From the NCBI RefSeq assembly GCF_019175365.1, contig NZ_CP059572.1:8657501-8721500 (forward strand): a stretch of DNA of 64,000 nucleotides. The letters are read 5' to 3'. The translations under genes and the position numbers were made by a program. The notes below the pieces were generated by a model that searched no databases, was not told where the DNA came from, and saw only the letters and a list, made by a program, of their open reading frames with translations. The DNA comes from Actinomadura graeca (GTDB lineage: Bacteria > Actinomycetota > Actinomycetes > Streptosporangiales > Streptosporangiaceae). Positions 46,186 to 54,760 of this stretch are shown piece by piece. Position 1 is the stretch's first letter, and each line of letters opens with the position of its first letter.

Positions 46186-47199
46186 TCAGGAGGGTTCGAC
46201 GATCCCGAGCCCGTCGGCGCCCACCTGGACGGCGGACTCGTCCAGGTCGGCCTCCGCGATCGGCTGGAGGCGGCCGTCCAGGTCCAGGACGGGGGAGGCC
46301 TCCTTGTACCAGGACTCGATCACGGCGTTGCCCCAGAAATCGCGGCGCCGGTCGTCGTGGACGTTCCACCGGAACGTCTCGTGGTCGGGGTCGCCGGTGT
46401 AGTAGTCGGAGGTGTAGATCTCCACCCGGTGCCCGTCGGGGTCGCGCAGGTACACGTAGAAGGCGTTGGAGACGCCGTGCCGCCCGGGCCCGCGCTCGAT
46501 GTGGTGCTCCTTGCCGAGCGACCCGAAGATGTCGGCGGTGCGCAGCACCTGGTGGGACTCGTGGGTCGCCATCCCGATGTGGTGCAGGCGGGGGCCCGCG
46601 CCGCCGGTGAACGCCACGTCGTGCACGGTCTGCTTCCGGTACATCCACGCCGCGTACAGCTCGTGCTCGTCGCCCTCGATGGTCTCCGAGCAGCCGAAGC
46701 CGAGCGAGCGGTAGTGCTCGTAGGCCGCGGGGATGTCGGGCGTGCAGATGTTGAAGTGGTCCAGCCGCGCCACCTGCGCGCCGCGGTGCAGGTCGTAGCG
46801 CTGGATGAGACGCTCGCCGCGGGCGATCTCGTGGAAGAACTCCACGGTGAACCCGAGCGGGTCGACGACCCGGACCGCGTCGCCGACGCCGTAGGTGCCC
46901 GTCCCCGCGGGGAGGCGGCGGACGGGCCGTCCGAGCGCGGTGAAGAACGACTCGGCGTGATCGACGTCCTCGGGGGTGCGGACCCGGTAGGCGAGGTGGT
47001 CCAGCGCCGCCACCGGCCCGGCGCGCAGCACCAGCGAGTGGTGGGTGAGCTCGTCCGTTCCACGCAGGTAGAGGGCGCCGGGCTCCTCGTGCTGGACGTG
47101 GAGGCCGAGCATGTCGACCCAGAACCAGCGGGACTGCGCCAGGTCCGTGACCGCCAGCTGGGTGTAGGCGGAGCGGATGACGTCGGGGGGTGTGCTCAT
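46186..47199 (-). CDS. hpaD: Extradiol ring-cleavage dioxygenase, 3,4-dihydroxyphenylacetate 2,3-dioxygenase type
   Basis: A 337-residue vicinal-oxygen-chelate dioxygenase of the type I extradiol group: two VOC modules (about 10-140 and 150-290) with iron ligands in LDHFNI, LHHIGMA and GHRVEIYT, and the Gram-positive homoprotocatechuate dioxygenase C-terminus with FRWNVHDDRRRDFWGN. It opens the ring of 3,4-dihydroxyphenylacetate using O2 and Fe(II) (or Mn). Last gene of a leftward operon with the semialdehyde dehydrogenase 8 bases upstream. Confidence 0.9.
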   Translation of the reverse strand: MSTPPDVIRSAYTQLAVTDLAQSRWFWVDMLGLHVQHEEPGALYLRGTDELTHHSLVLRAGPVAALDHLAYRVRTPEDVDHAESFFTALGRPVRRLPAGTGTYGVGDAVRVVDPLGFTVEFFHEIARGERLIQRYDLHRGAQVARLDHFNICTPDIPAAYEHYRSLGFGCSETIEGDEHELYAAWMYRKQTVHDVAFTGGAGPRLHHIGMATHESHQVLRTADIFGSLGKEHHIERGPGRHGVSNAFYVYLRDPDGHRVEIYTSDYYTGDPDHETFRWNVHDDRRRDFWGNAVIESWYKEASPVLDLDGRLQPIAEADLDESAVQVGADGLGIVEPS

Positions 47200-47207
47200 G
47201 GGTACTC

Positions 47208-48704
47208 CTACGCGCCGAAGCGAGGCGTGTGCACCTCGCCGAGCATGACATGCACGATCTTGGTCTCGGAGAAGAAGTCGATGCTGTGCGCCCCGCCCTC
47301 CCGGCCGAGACCGGAGTCCTTCACACCGCCGAAGGGGGTGCGCAGGTCACGGACGTTGTGGGAATTGATCCAGACCATACCCGACCGCACCGCGTGCGCG
47401 ATCCGGTGGCCGCGCTTGAGGTTGCCCGTCCACACGTACGCGGCCAGGCCGTACCGGGTGGCGTTGGCCAGCTCGATCGCCTCGGCCTCGTCGTCGAACG
47501 CGGCGACGGCCACGACCGGGCCGAAGATCTCCTCCTGGAAGATCCGGGCGTCGCGGGGGACGTCGCCGAACACCGCGGGCTGGAGGTAGTTGCCCTCCGG
47601 CAGGTGGTCGGGGCGGCCGCCGCCCGCGATCAGCTTGGCCTCCCGCTGGCCGATTTCCACGTACCCCATGACCCGGGCGTAGTGCTCGGGGTGGACGAGC
47701 GCGCCGACCTCGGTGGCCGGGTCGGACGGCGGCCCGACCTTGACCTTCTCGGCCCGCTCGGCGAGCCGCCGGGTGAACTCCTCGTAGACCGGCCGCTCGA
47801 CCAGGACGCGGGAGCCCGCCGTGCAGCGCTCGCCGTTGAGCGAGAACACACCGAAGATCACCGAGTCCAGCGCGGCGTCCAGGTCGGCGTCGGCGAACAC
47901 GACGACGGGCGACTTGCCGCCCAGCTCCATCGACAGCTCCTTCAGGCCGTCGGCGGAGCACCGCATGATGTGCCGGCCGGTGTCGGTGGAGCCGGTGAAG
48001 GACAGCAGCGGCACGTCGGGGTGGTCGACGAGCGCCTGGCCCGCCTCCTCGCCGATGCCGTGGACGATGTTGACCACGCCCGCCGGGACCCCGGCCTCGG
48101 TGAAGATCTCCGGCCACAGGTTCGCCGACAGCGGCGTCCATTCGGCGGGCTTCAGCACGAGCGTGCAGCCGGACGCGATCGCCGGGGCGAGCTTCCAGCT
48201 CTCCAGCATGAACGGGGTGTTCCAGGGCGTGATCAGCCCCGCCACGCCGGCGGGCGTCCGCACCACATAGTTGATCTGCTGGTCGCCGACCCGGAACGCC
48301 TCCTCGCCGAGCGCGACGATCACGTCGGCGAAGTAGCGGAAGTTCTCGGCGGCGCGGCGGGCCTGGCCTCGCGCCTGGGTGATCGGCAGCCCGGAGTCGA
48401 ACGACTCGAACGCGGCGAGCCGGTCCTCGCGGGCCTCGACCGCGTCGGCGATGCGGTTGAGGATCGTGGCGCGCTCGCGGTTGCCGAGGGCCGCCCAGGC
48501 GGGGAACGCCGCGCGGGCGGCCTCGACGGCCTTGTCCACGTCGGCGGCGCCGCCCGCGGCGGCGGTGGCGTAGCGGGTGTTGGAGACGGGGTCAAGGACG
48601 TCGAAGACCGCTCCGCCGGCGCTGTCGGCGAACGCGCCGCCGATCCAGTGCCGGATGTGCTCCGGCAGGCCGTCGGGGCGGGCGGGTGTGGAGGGGACGG
48701 GCAT
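47208..48704 (-). CDS. hpaE: 5-carboxymethyl-2-hydroxymuconate semialdehyde dehydrogenase
   Basis: A 498-residue aldehyde dehydrogenase: NAD site GVAGLITPWNTPFMLESWKLAPAIASGCTLVLKPAEWTP, GSTDTG, the general base ELGGKS, catalytic Cys in NGERCTAGSR, and EEIFGPVVAV. It shows best fit to HpaE-type enzymes because of the adjacent hpaD. It oxidises the ring-cleavage product to 5-carboxymethyl-2-hydroxymuconate with NAD+. Tightly packed with hpaD. Confidence 0.9.
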   Translation of the reverse strand: MPVPSTPARPDGLPEHIRHWIGGAFADSAGGAVFDVLDPVSNTRYATAAAGGAADVDKAVEAARAAFPAWAALGNRERATILNRIADAVEAREDRLAAFESFDSGLPITQARGQARRAAENFRYFADVIVALGEEAFRVGDQQINYVVRTPAGVAGLITPWNTPFMLESWKLAPAIASGCTLVLKPAEWTPLSANLWPEIFTEAGVPAGVVNIVHGIGEEAGQALVDHPDVPLLSFTGSTDTGRHIMRCSADGLKELSMELGGKSPVVVFADADLDAALDSVIFGVFSLNGERCTAGSRVLVERPVYEEFTRRLAERAEKVKVGPPSDPATEVGALVHPEHYARVMGYVEIGQREAKLIAGGGRPDHLPEGNYLQPAVFGDVPRDARIFQEEIFGPVVAVAAFDDEAEAIELANATRYGLAAYVWTGNLKRGHRIAHAVRSGMVWINSHNVRDLRTPFGGVKDSGLGREGGAHSIDFFSETKIVHVMLGEVHTPRFGA

Positions 48705-48747
48705 CGGTCTCTCTTCCGGTTCGGTGGCGGGACGGCGCGGCCGCGGG

Positions 48748-49668
48748 TCAGATGTCCGCGGCGAGGTCGCCGCCCTGGTCGAGCAGTGCGCGGATGCGCA
48801 CGAGGGCCTCGTCGGACGGCGCGGCGAGCGGCGGCCGGACGTGCCCGGAGGGGATCCGGCCGCGCGACTCCAGCACCCACTTCGCGGGGGCCGGGTTGGT
48901 CTCGACGAACAGCAGGTCGACGAGGGGGTGCAGCCGGTAGTGCAGGTCGCGGGCGGCGGCGTGGTCGCCGGCCGTCCACAGCTCGTACATCCGCGCGACC
49001 GCGGCGGGCGCGAGGTTGGCGACGGCGCTGACGAAGCCCGCGCCGCCGAGGGCCAGCAGCGGCAGGCACAGCAGTTCGATGCCGGACCACACGAGCAGCT
49101 CGGGCCCGCAGGCGTGCAGGACGCGGGAGAAGTGCTCGAAGTCCTTGGTCGTCTCCTTGATCCCGACGATGTTGTCGAAGTCGGTGAACAGCCTCCGGAC
49201 CGTTTCGGGCGCGATGTCGACCGACGTCCTGGACGGGACGTTGTAGACGACGAGCGGCAGGTCGGGGAACTCGCGCGCGACCGTCGCGTACCACTGGTAC
49301 AGGGCCTCCTGGGTGGGCCGCGCGTAGTACGGGGTGATCACCAGGGCGGCGTCGGCACCGGCCTCGCGGGCGGCGGCGGTGACCTCCAGGGTCTCCTCCA
49401 GCTTGGCCGAGCCGGTGCCCGGCAGGAACGGCACCCGGTCGCCGACCTCGTCCGCGGCCGTGCGGATGGCCGCGACGCGCTCGGCGACCGTCTGGCTGCT
49501 CGGCTCGCCTGTGGAGCCGCCGAGCGAGATCCCGTGCGAGCCGGACTCCAGCTGCCAGCGGATCAGACCGCGCAGCGCGTCGTGGTCGACGGCGCCGTCG
49601 GCGGCGAACGGGGTGACGACGGGCGCGATGGACCCGCGGATCGTCGACGGGTCGGTGCGGAACTTCAC
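48748..49668 (-). CDS. DapA-family aldolase/lyase (dihydrodipicolinate synthase-like) in the hpa operon
   Basis: A 306-residue class I aldolase: substrate loop LGGSTGEPSSQT, YNVPSRTSVDI with the catalytic Tyr, and the Schiff-base Lys in VGIKETTKD. A general lysine-biosynthesis DapA would not be expected in this place, so a role in splitting or handling a catabolic keto acid is more likely. GTG start with AGGAG upstream. It may do the job of HpaI, which is missing here, or act on another intermediate. Confidence 0.85.
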   Translation of the reverse strand: MKFRTDPSTIRGSIAPVVTPFAADGAVDHDALRGLIRWQLESGSHGISLGGSTGEPSSQTVAERVAAIRTAADEVGDRVPFLPGTGSAKLEETLEVTAAAREAGADAALVITPYYARPTQEALYQWYATVAREFPDLPLVVYNVPSRTSVDIAPETVRRLFTDFDNIVGIKETTKDFEHFSRVLHACGPELLVWSGIELLCLPLLALGGAGFVSAVANLAPAAVARMYELWTAGDHAAARDLHYRLHPLVDLLFVETNPAPAKWVLESRGRIPSGHVRPPLAAPSDEALVRIRALLDQGGDLAADI

Positions 49669-49694
49669 GTGTGCTCCTCGTTCGGTCGAAACGT

Positions 49695-51125
49695 TCAGCG
49701 GCCGTCGCGGCGCCAGGCGTCGTACGCCGGGCGCCAGCGGGGGCCGATCGGGTAGAGGCCCTCGATGGGCTCGCCCGCCGCGACGCGCTCGGTGATGAAG
49801 CGCTCCTGAGCCTCCTGCTCGATCGCGTCCTCGACGAGCTCGGCGACCAGGTCCGGGGGGACGACGACCACGCCGTCGGCGTCGCCGACGAGGATGTCGC
49901 CGGGCTGGACCAGCGCCCCGCCGCACGCGATGGGCACGCCGGTGTCCCAGGGGACGTGGCGGCGGCCGAGGACGGCGGGATGCGCCCCGGCGTGGAAGAC
50001 GGGCAGCCCCAGCCCGGCGACCGTGGCGCTGTCGCGGAGCCCGCCGTCGGTCACGACCCCCGCGGCGCCGCGCACCTTGGCCCGCAGCGCGAGGATGTCT
50101 CCGATCGTGCCGGACGAGTGGTCGCGCCGCGCGTCCATGACCAGCACCTGGCCGGGGCGCAGCTCCTCCACGGCCCGCTTCTGGGCGTTCATGCCGCCGC
50201 CGCGGGCCTTGAACAGGTCCTCGCGCAGCGGCAGGTACCGGAGCGTGTGCGCGGTGCCGACCATCTTCGAGGCGCCGTCCGCGGGGTGGACGCCGTCGAT
50301 GCTCATGTGCTGGAGGCCGCGCTTGCGCATCTGGGAGCTGAGGGTGGCGGTCGACAGGCTCCGCAGGGCCGCGGCGGTCGCCTCGTCCAGGGCGGGCTCA
50401 GGCCGGTAGGAGGAACCCCACGCGTCGGACCGCACCGACTCGTCCACCCGCGGCATGGCGCCCCAGCCGGCCAGCGGGAGGTCCGCCTCGACGATCGTGT
50501 TGCGGAGCCGCCCGGTGGACGCCTCCCCGGCCGTGACCTCCACCTCGACGACGTCGCCCGGGGCGGTCACCGAGGCGCCGGCGGGGGTGCCGGTGAGGAT
50601 GACGTCGCCCTCCTCCAGGGTGACCAGGCGGGACAGGTCGGCGACCAATGTGGCGAAAGGGAACAGCAATGTGTCGGTCGTGTCATCCTGGACGGGCTCC
50701 CCGTTCACCCACGTCCGGATCCGCAGCGCGGCCGGGTCGAGCTTCCCCGCGTCCAGCAGCCGCGGCCCGATCGGGGTGAACCCGTCCGAGCCCTTGGACC
50801 GCAGGTTCGAGCCGCGGTCGGCGTAGCGCAGGTCGTGGACGCCCGCGTCGTTGGCCGCCGTCACCCACGCCACATGCCCCCACGCCTCGTCGGGGGAGAC
50901 CCGCGAGGCGCTCCGCCCGATGACCAGGGCGATCTCGCCTTCGAAGGTCATCAGCTCGCAGCCGGCCGGCCGCACCAGCGGGTCGCCGGTCCCGGCGAGC
51001 GAGGACGGCGGCTTGAGGAAGTACGAGGGCTCGGCGGGGATCCTGCCGCGCTCCTTCGCCCGGGAGGGGAAGTTGAGATGGACGGCGATGATCTTCGAGG
51101 GCCGGTCGCCCAAGGGGTGCGGCAC
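49695..51125 (-). CDS. Fumarylacetoacetase-fold isomerase/decarboxylase fused to an RraA-type aldolase
   Basis: A 476-residue two-domain enzyme. N-terminal half (about 10-255): FAH fold with HLNFPSRAKERGR, the metal ligand motif FEGEIALVIGR, ANDAGVHDLRYAD and VILTGTPAG, as in HpaG (OPET decarboxylase/HHDD isomerase). C-terminal half (about 275-470): RraA/HMG-aldolase-like domain with GVVTDGGLRDSATVAGLGLPVF, whose Arg-Asp pair is catalytic in class II HMG/CHA aldolases. One polypeptide could thus remove CO2 and cleave a later intermediate. GTG 51125 follows AGGAG; the upstream frame is not homologous. First gene of the leftward hpa operon. Confidence 0.88.
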   Translation of the reverse strand: MPHPLGDRPSKIIAVHLNFPSRAKERGRIPAEPSYFLKPPSSLAGTGDPLVRPAGCELMTFEGEIALVIGRSASRVSPDEAWGHVAWVTAANDAGVHDLRYADRGSNLRSKGSDGFTPIGPRLLDAGKLDPAALRIRTWVNGEPVQDDTTDTLLFPFATLVADLSRLVTLEEGDVILTGTPAGASVTAPGDVVEVEVTAGEASTGRLRNTIVEADLPLAGWGAMPRVDESVRSDAWGSSYRPEPALDEATAAALRSLSTATLSSQMRKRGLQHMSIDGVHPADGASKMVGTAHTLRYLPLREDLFKARGGGMNAQKRAVEELRPGQVLVMDARRDHSSGTIGDILALRAKVRGAAGVVTDGGLRDSATVAGLGLPVFHAGAHPAVLGRRHVPWDTGVPIACGGALVQPGDILVGDADGVVVVPPDLVAELVEDAIEQEAQERFITERVAAGEPIEGLYPIGPRWRPAYDAWRRDGR

Positions 51126-51182
51126 GGGGGCTCTCCTGTAGCGGGACGGGAAGCAGTGACCCCGCGGAACGGGGTCACGTAA

Positions 51183-51194
51183 ATCGTATATGAA
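51183..51194 (-). promoter_or_regulatory. Candidate GntR operator A (hpa operon promoter)
   Basis: ATCGTATATGAA matches one half of the palindrome ATCGTATACGAT exactly and the other at three of five bases. On the minus strand TACGAT inside it may be the -10 of the hpa operon, giving a leader of about 50 bases. Shared with three other island promoters. Confidence 0.55.
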
Positions 51195-51284
51195 GTCATG
51201 CACGATGACGAGGGTGCACTACGCGTGACTTCGATCGTTCCAATCGGACCTCGGTGTGAGAGGGGTGGCGATCGGCCCGTACAG

Positions 51285-51307
51285 TATGATCGCAAATCGT
51301 ATGCGAA
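51285..51307 (+). promoter_or_regulatory. Promoter -10 and candidate GntR operator B (hydrolase-gntR)
   Basis: TATGAT (51285-51290) is a good -10 for the rightward hydrolase-gntR transcript. ATCGTATGCGAA (51296-51307) lies on the expected start point, as a repressor site would. It also sits within TCGCA-N7-TGCGA arms. Confidence 0.55.
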
Positions 51308-51329
51308 ATCCTCTAGGAGGGGCTGGACG

Positions 51330-52070
51330 ATGCCCGACACCCCAGGTCTCGCCGTGCGCACGCTGACCCCGGACGCGCCCGCCGACGCGCCGCCCGTACT
51401 GCTCGTGCACGGCTTCGGCTCCGACGGGACGGCCGACTGGGTCGACACCGGCCTCGCCGCCGCGCTGGCCGCCACGGGCCGTACCGTCATAGTGCCCGAC
51501 CTGTGTGGTCACGGCGCCAGCCCGGTGCCGGAGTCGGCCGCCGAGGTGACGGCGCCCGCGCTCGCCGCGGACCTCGTCGCCGTCATGGACCAGGCCGGCG
51601 CCGCGACGTTCGACATCGTCGGCTACTCCCTCGGCGCCCGCGTCGCCTGGGAGATCCCCTCGGCCGCTCCTGGCCGCGTGGAGCGCGCCGTCCTCGGCGG
51701 ACTGGCGCCCGGAGAGCCGTTCACCGCCGTCGACATCGAGGCGCTGCACCGCGCCGTCAGCGACGGCACCGAGTGCGAGGACCCCTTCACCGCCGCCATC
51801 GCCGGCATGGTCGGCGCCCACGGCGACCGCGCCGCCGGCCTTGCCCTCTGCGTGGAGGGGCTGCGCTCCGTGCCCTTCCAGGGAGGTCCTTGGAACGCGA
51901 AGGCACTTCCCGTCTTCGTCGTCGGCGAGAATGATGACCTGACACGAGGAATCGACGGCCTCGCCGAGTCGGTCGGCGGGGCCCGACTGGTCACCGTGCC
52001 CGGCGCGCACCACGAGGTGCTCGCCGGGACGGGTTTCCGCGACACGGTGCTGGACGTACTGGCACGGTGA
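51330..52070 (+). CDS. Alpha/beta hydrolase
   Basis: A 246-residue hydrolase: oxyanion region LLVHGFGSDGTADW, nucleophile elbow VGYSLGARVAW (Ser), acid in VVGENDDLT (Asp) and His in VPGAHHEVLAG. Similar in build to ester or C-C bond hydrolases of aromatic catabolism. ATG 51330 follows AGGAGGGG. Co-transcribed with gntR, suggesting it forms or clears the inducer, an inference. Confidence 0.88.
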   Translation: MPDTPGLAVRTLTPDAPADAPPVLLVHGFGSDGTADWVDTGLAAALAATGRTVIVPDLCGHGASPVPESAAEVTAPALAADLVAVMDQAGAATFDIVGYSLGARVAWEIPSAAPGRVERAVLGGLAPGEPFTAVDIEALHRAVSDGTECEDPFTAAIAGMVGAHGDRAAGLALCVEGLRSVPFQGGPWNAKALPVFVVGENDDLTRGIDGLAESVGGARLVTVPGAHHEVLAGTGFRDTVLDVLAR

Positions 52071-52121
52071 CCGGAAGGTCGGGCCGAGTCGGGGGTGCGG
52101 GCAGAGGATGAGGAGAACCGG

Positions 52122-52805
52122 GTGAGTTCCGCCAAGAAGCAGGAGCAGGGCAAGGAGTCGAAGGCCGAGTTCTGCTACGAGCTGTTGCGCTCGCGCATCC
52201 TCGAAGGCACCTACGTGCCGGGCTACCGGCTGGTCATCAACCAGCTCGCCCAGGAGACCGGGGTCAGCACGATCCCGCTGCGCGAGGCACTGCGCCGCCT
52301 GCAGTCCGACGGCCTGGTCGAGGTCGTGCGCAACGTCGGCGCCCGGGTCGCGGTCTTCGACGCCGAGCAGGTCGAGCACACCCTCCAGATCCTCGCCCGG
52401 CTGGAGGGCTACGCGACCGCGATCTCGGCCCCGCACATGGCCGCGGCGCAGATCGCCCGCTCCCGCGAGATCAACGACCGGATGGTGGAGGCGCTGGAGG
52501 AGTTCGACCCCACCGCCTTCACCGCGCTCAACCGAGAGTTCCACTTCTCGATCTACGAGCACTGCCCGGACGGGCACCTGCGCTCCCTCCTGGAAGCCGA
52601 GTGGACGCGCCTGGACCACATGCGCCGCTCGACCTTCACCTACGTCCCCGGCCGCGCCCGCCGCTCGGTGGTCGAGCACGGCCACATCCTGGACCTGATC
52701 AGCAAGGGCGCCGCCCCCACCGACATCGAGCGCATCGCCTGCGCCCACAAGAACGCGACGGCCGACGCCCTCCACAGCGCCCACCCCGTCCCCCACAAAG
52801 CCTGA
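52122..52805 (+). CDS. GntR-family (FCD-type) transcriptional regulator
   Basis: A 227-residue GntR regulator: winged helix about 15-80 (YELLRSRILEGTYVPGYRLVINQLAQETGVSTIPLREALRRLQSDGLVEVVRNVGARVAVF) and an all-helical FCD effector domain with metal/effector residues in NREFHFSIYEHC, HMRRSTF and VVEHGHILDLI (three His positions typical of FCD). Probably an acid- or keto-acid-responsive repressor of the island. GTG 52122 has GAGGAG upstream. Confidence 0.92.
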   Translation: MSSAKKQEQGKESKAEFCYELLRSRILEGTYVPGYRLVINQLAQETGVSTIPLREALRRLQSDGLVEVVRNVGARVAVFDAEQVEHTLQILARLEGYATAISAPHMAAAQIARSREINDRMVEALEEFDPTAFTALNREFHFSIYEHCPDGHLRSLLEAEWTRLDHMRRSTFTYVPGRARRSVVEHGHILDLISKGAAPTDIERIACAHKNATADALHSAHPVPHKA

Positions 52806-52835
52806 CCCTCAGGGCCGTACCGCCCGTGGGGTCGC

Positions 52836-52871
52836 CCCCCCAATAAGAACCAGCCCCCCAATAAGAACCAG
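52836..52871 (+). repeat. Two-copy 18-bp direct repeat
   Basis: CCCCCCAATAAGAACCAG occurs twice in exact tandem (52836-52853, 52854-52871) immediately before the terminator hairpin between gntR and the SDR gene. Confidence 0.9.
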
Positions 52872-52916
52872 CGGACACGCCGTTCCCCACCGGGCGAGGG
52901 GGGAGCGGCGTGTCCG
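52872..52916 (+). terminator. Strong terminator between convergent gntR and SDR genes
   Basis: A 17-bp stem: CGGACACGCCG (52872-52882) with CGGCGTGTCCG (52906-52916), extended by TTCCCC with GGGGAG (one T-G pair), and an 11-base loop. Confidence 0.85.
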
Positions 52917-52930
52917 GGTTCTGGGTGTCC

Positions 52931-53665
52931 TCAGGTGAGGAGCTGGCCGCCGTCGACCTGGATGACGGCTCCGGTGATGTGGCCGGCCTGGTCGGAGGCC
53001 AGGAAGAGCACCAGCGGGGCGATGTCGTCGGTGGTGGCGATCCTGCCGAGGGGGATGCGGGACTCCCAGGCGGCGCGGGCCTGGGGGTCGTCCATGAGGC
53101 CCGCGGTCATGGGGGTGTGGACGGGGCCCGGGGCGACGCCGTTGACGCGGATGCCGTGGCCGGCGAGTTCCAGGGCGCCGGTGCGGGTCAGGGCGTCCAC
53201 GGCCGCCTTGGTGGCCTCGTAGTGGCCGAGGCCGGCGGTCGGCTGGCGGGCGCCGATGGAGCTGACGTTGACGATCCGGCCGCGCGTGCCGTGTTCGATC
53301 ATCTGGTTCGCGACGGCCTGGGTGACGGTGAAGGTGCCGCGCAGGTTCACCGCCACGACCGTGTCGAAGACCTCCAGGGGGAGGGAGGTCAGCGGGCCGC
53401 CGCCGGCGACGAGGCCCGCGTTGTTGACCAGCACCTCGACGGGGCCGATGGTCTCGGCCACGTGCGCGACCGCGGCGGCGACCGACGCGGCGTCGGTGAT
53501 GTCCACGGTGACGGCGTGGGCGTCGATCTCCTTGGCGACGCGCGACGCGGCGTCGGCGTCCCGGTCGGCGATCACCACGCGGTCGCCCTCGGCGGCGAAG
53601 GCGGTGGCGATGCCGCGGCCGATGCCGCTGGCGCCGCCGGTGACGAGGACGACCCGCGCGCTCAC
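52931..53665 (-). CDS. Short-chain dehydrogenase/reductase (SDR)
   Basis: A 244-residue classical SDR: cofactor motif TGGASGIGRGIA, NNAG, catalytic Ser in VNVSSIGA and YxxxK in HYEATKAAV, PGPVHTPM. It should act on an alcohol or ketone. Start overlaps the methyltransferase stop by 4 bases, so they work as a pair. Confidence 0.92.
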   Translation of the reverse strand: MSARVVLVTGGASGIGRGIATAFAAEGDRVVIADRDADAASRVAKEIDAHAVTVDITDAASVAAAVAHVAETIGPVEVLVNNAGLVAGGGPLTSLPLEVFDTVVAVNLRGTFTVTQAVANQMIEHGTRGRIVNVSSIGARQPTAGLGHYEATKAAVDALTRTGALELAGHGIRVNGVAPGPVHTPMTAGLMDDPQARAAWESRIPLGRIATTDDIAPLVLFLASDQAGHITGAVIQVDGGQLLT

Positions 53666-54654
53666 CGGGCCTCCGCGATGATGATGCGGGGGCTGCCGGG
53701 CAGCGCGCGCGTCTCCACCGGCTCCCAGCCCGCGGCGGTGAGCCAGCCGCGCACCTCGTCCTCGGGGTAGACGACGGTGCCGTCGATGACCAGGTACTCT
53801 CCGGCGTGCACCGCGTCGAGGACGCGCTGCTCGCGGTCGGTGTCCAGGAAGAAGTCGAGCAGGACGAGGGTGGCGCCCGGGGCGGCGGCGCGGCGGGCGC
53901 GCTCGGCGATGGCCTTGTTCTGCTCGGCGTCGTAGCGGTGGGCGACGTGCTCCAGCAGGACGAGGTCGAAGCCCTCGGGGACGTCGCCGGTCAGGGGGTC
54001 GGCCTGGATCACGTCGACACGGTCGCCGACGCCGGCGTCGTCCATGACCTTGCGGGCGAACTCGACGAGCTCGCCGCCGGACAGGAAGGTGCCGCGGGCG
54101 TTCCCGGCGGAGCGCAGGGCCTCGGCCAGGAACGAGCCGGACAGGCCGCCGAAGTCCAGGATGCGGGAGAAGCGGGTGAAGTCGAAGTTGTCGGCGAGCA
54201 TCCGGGCGTGCAGGGCGTTGTAGGTCATGACCCCGCCCAGGAAGGTCTGCATCCGGTCGCCCGCGAGGTCGAGCTTCTGGGGCTCGGCGGTGCGGGTGGT
54301 GTCGGCGAACCCGAGCCAGTGCCCGTAGCTGATCGCGTCGAGGAAGGCCAGGAACGGCCGCAGGTCGGTCTCGTCCGTGCCGCCCGCGAGGTAGGCCGCG
54401 GTGGCGGGGGTGTTGGAGTACCGGCCGTCCTCGCGGCCCAGCAGCCCGAGGCCCGCCATCGTGTCGGCGAGGATCCGGGCGGTGCGCTCCGGCAGCCCGG
54501 TGCGTCCGGCGATCTCGGACACGGTCGCGGGGCCGTCGGCGAGGGCGGCGAACAGGCCGGCCTCGCTCGCCGCGAAGAGCTGCTTGGCGGCCATGTATCC
54601 GGTGGCGACGCCGAGGATGCCAGAAGGGTCGGTACCCGGGGCGGGATGCGACAT
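53662..54654 (-). CDS. SAM-dependent methyltransferase (O-methyltransferase-like fold)
   Basis: A 330-residue protein: N-terminal winged-helix dimerisation part (LFAALADGPATVSEIAGRTGLPERTARILADTMAGLGLL) and a Rossmann-like catalytic part with the SAM loop ILDFGGLSGSFLAEAL, DVIQADPLTGDVPEGFDLVLLEHVAHRYD. The SAM loop deviates from the usual GGG-TG (GGLSG). It may methylate a phenolic group, or demethylate in reverse. Followed by the coupled SDR. Confidence 0.85.
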   Translation of the reverse strand: MSHPAPGTDPSGILGVATGYMAAKQLFAASEAGLFAALADGPATVSEIAGRTGLPERTARILADTMAGLGLLGREDGRYSNTPATAAYLAGGTDETDLRPFLAFLDAISYGHWLGFADTTRTAEPQKLDLAGDRMQTFLGGVMTYNALHARMLADNFDFTRFSRILDFGGLSGSFLAEALRSAGNARGTFLSGGELVEFARKVMDDAGVGDRVDVIQADPLTGDVPEGFDLVLLEHVAHRYDAEQNKAIAERARRAAAPGATLVLLDFFLDTDREQRVLDAVHAGEYLVIDGTVVYPEDEVRGWLTAAGWEPVETRALPGSPRIIIAEAR

Positions 54655-54688
54655 GAAGATGTCTCCTTCGCGGTAAAGAATATGCCAG

Positions 54689-54700
54689 ATGCTATACGAT
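54689..54700 (+). promoter_or_regulatory. Candidate GntR operator C (aldo/keto reductase and methyltransferase promoters)
   Basis: ATGCTATACGAT, the inverse of ATCGTATAGCAT, contains a full ATACGAT half-site. TACGAT (54695-54700) may be the -10 for the reductase gene 61 bases on. Confidence 0.5.
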
Positions 54701-54760
54701 CATAGGTCCAACGGCCAGGGATCCGCCCGGGGGCCGATCACCCCTCATCGGAGGTCAGCG

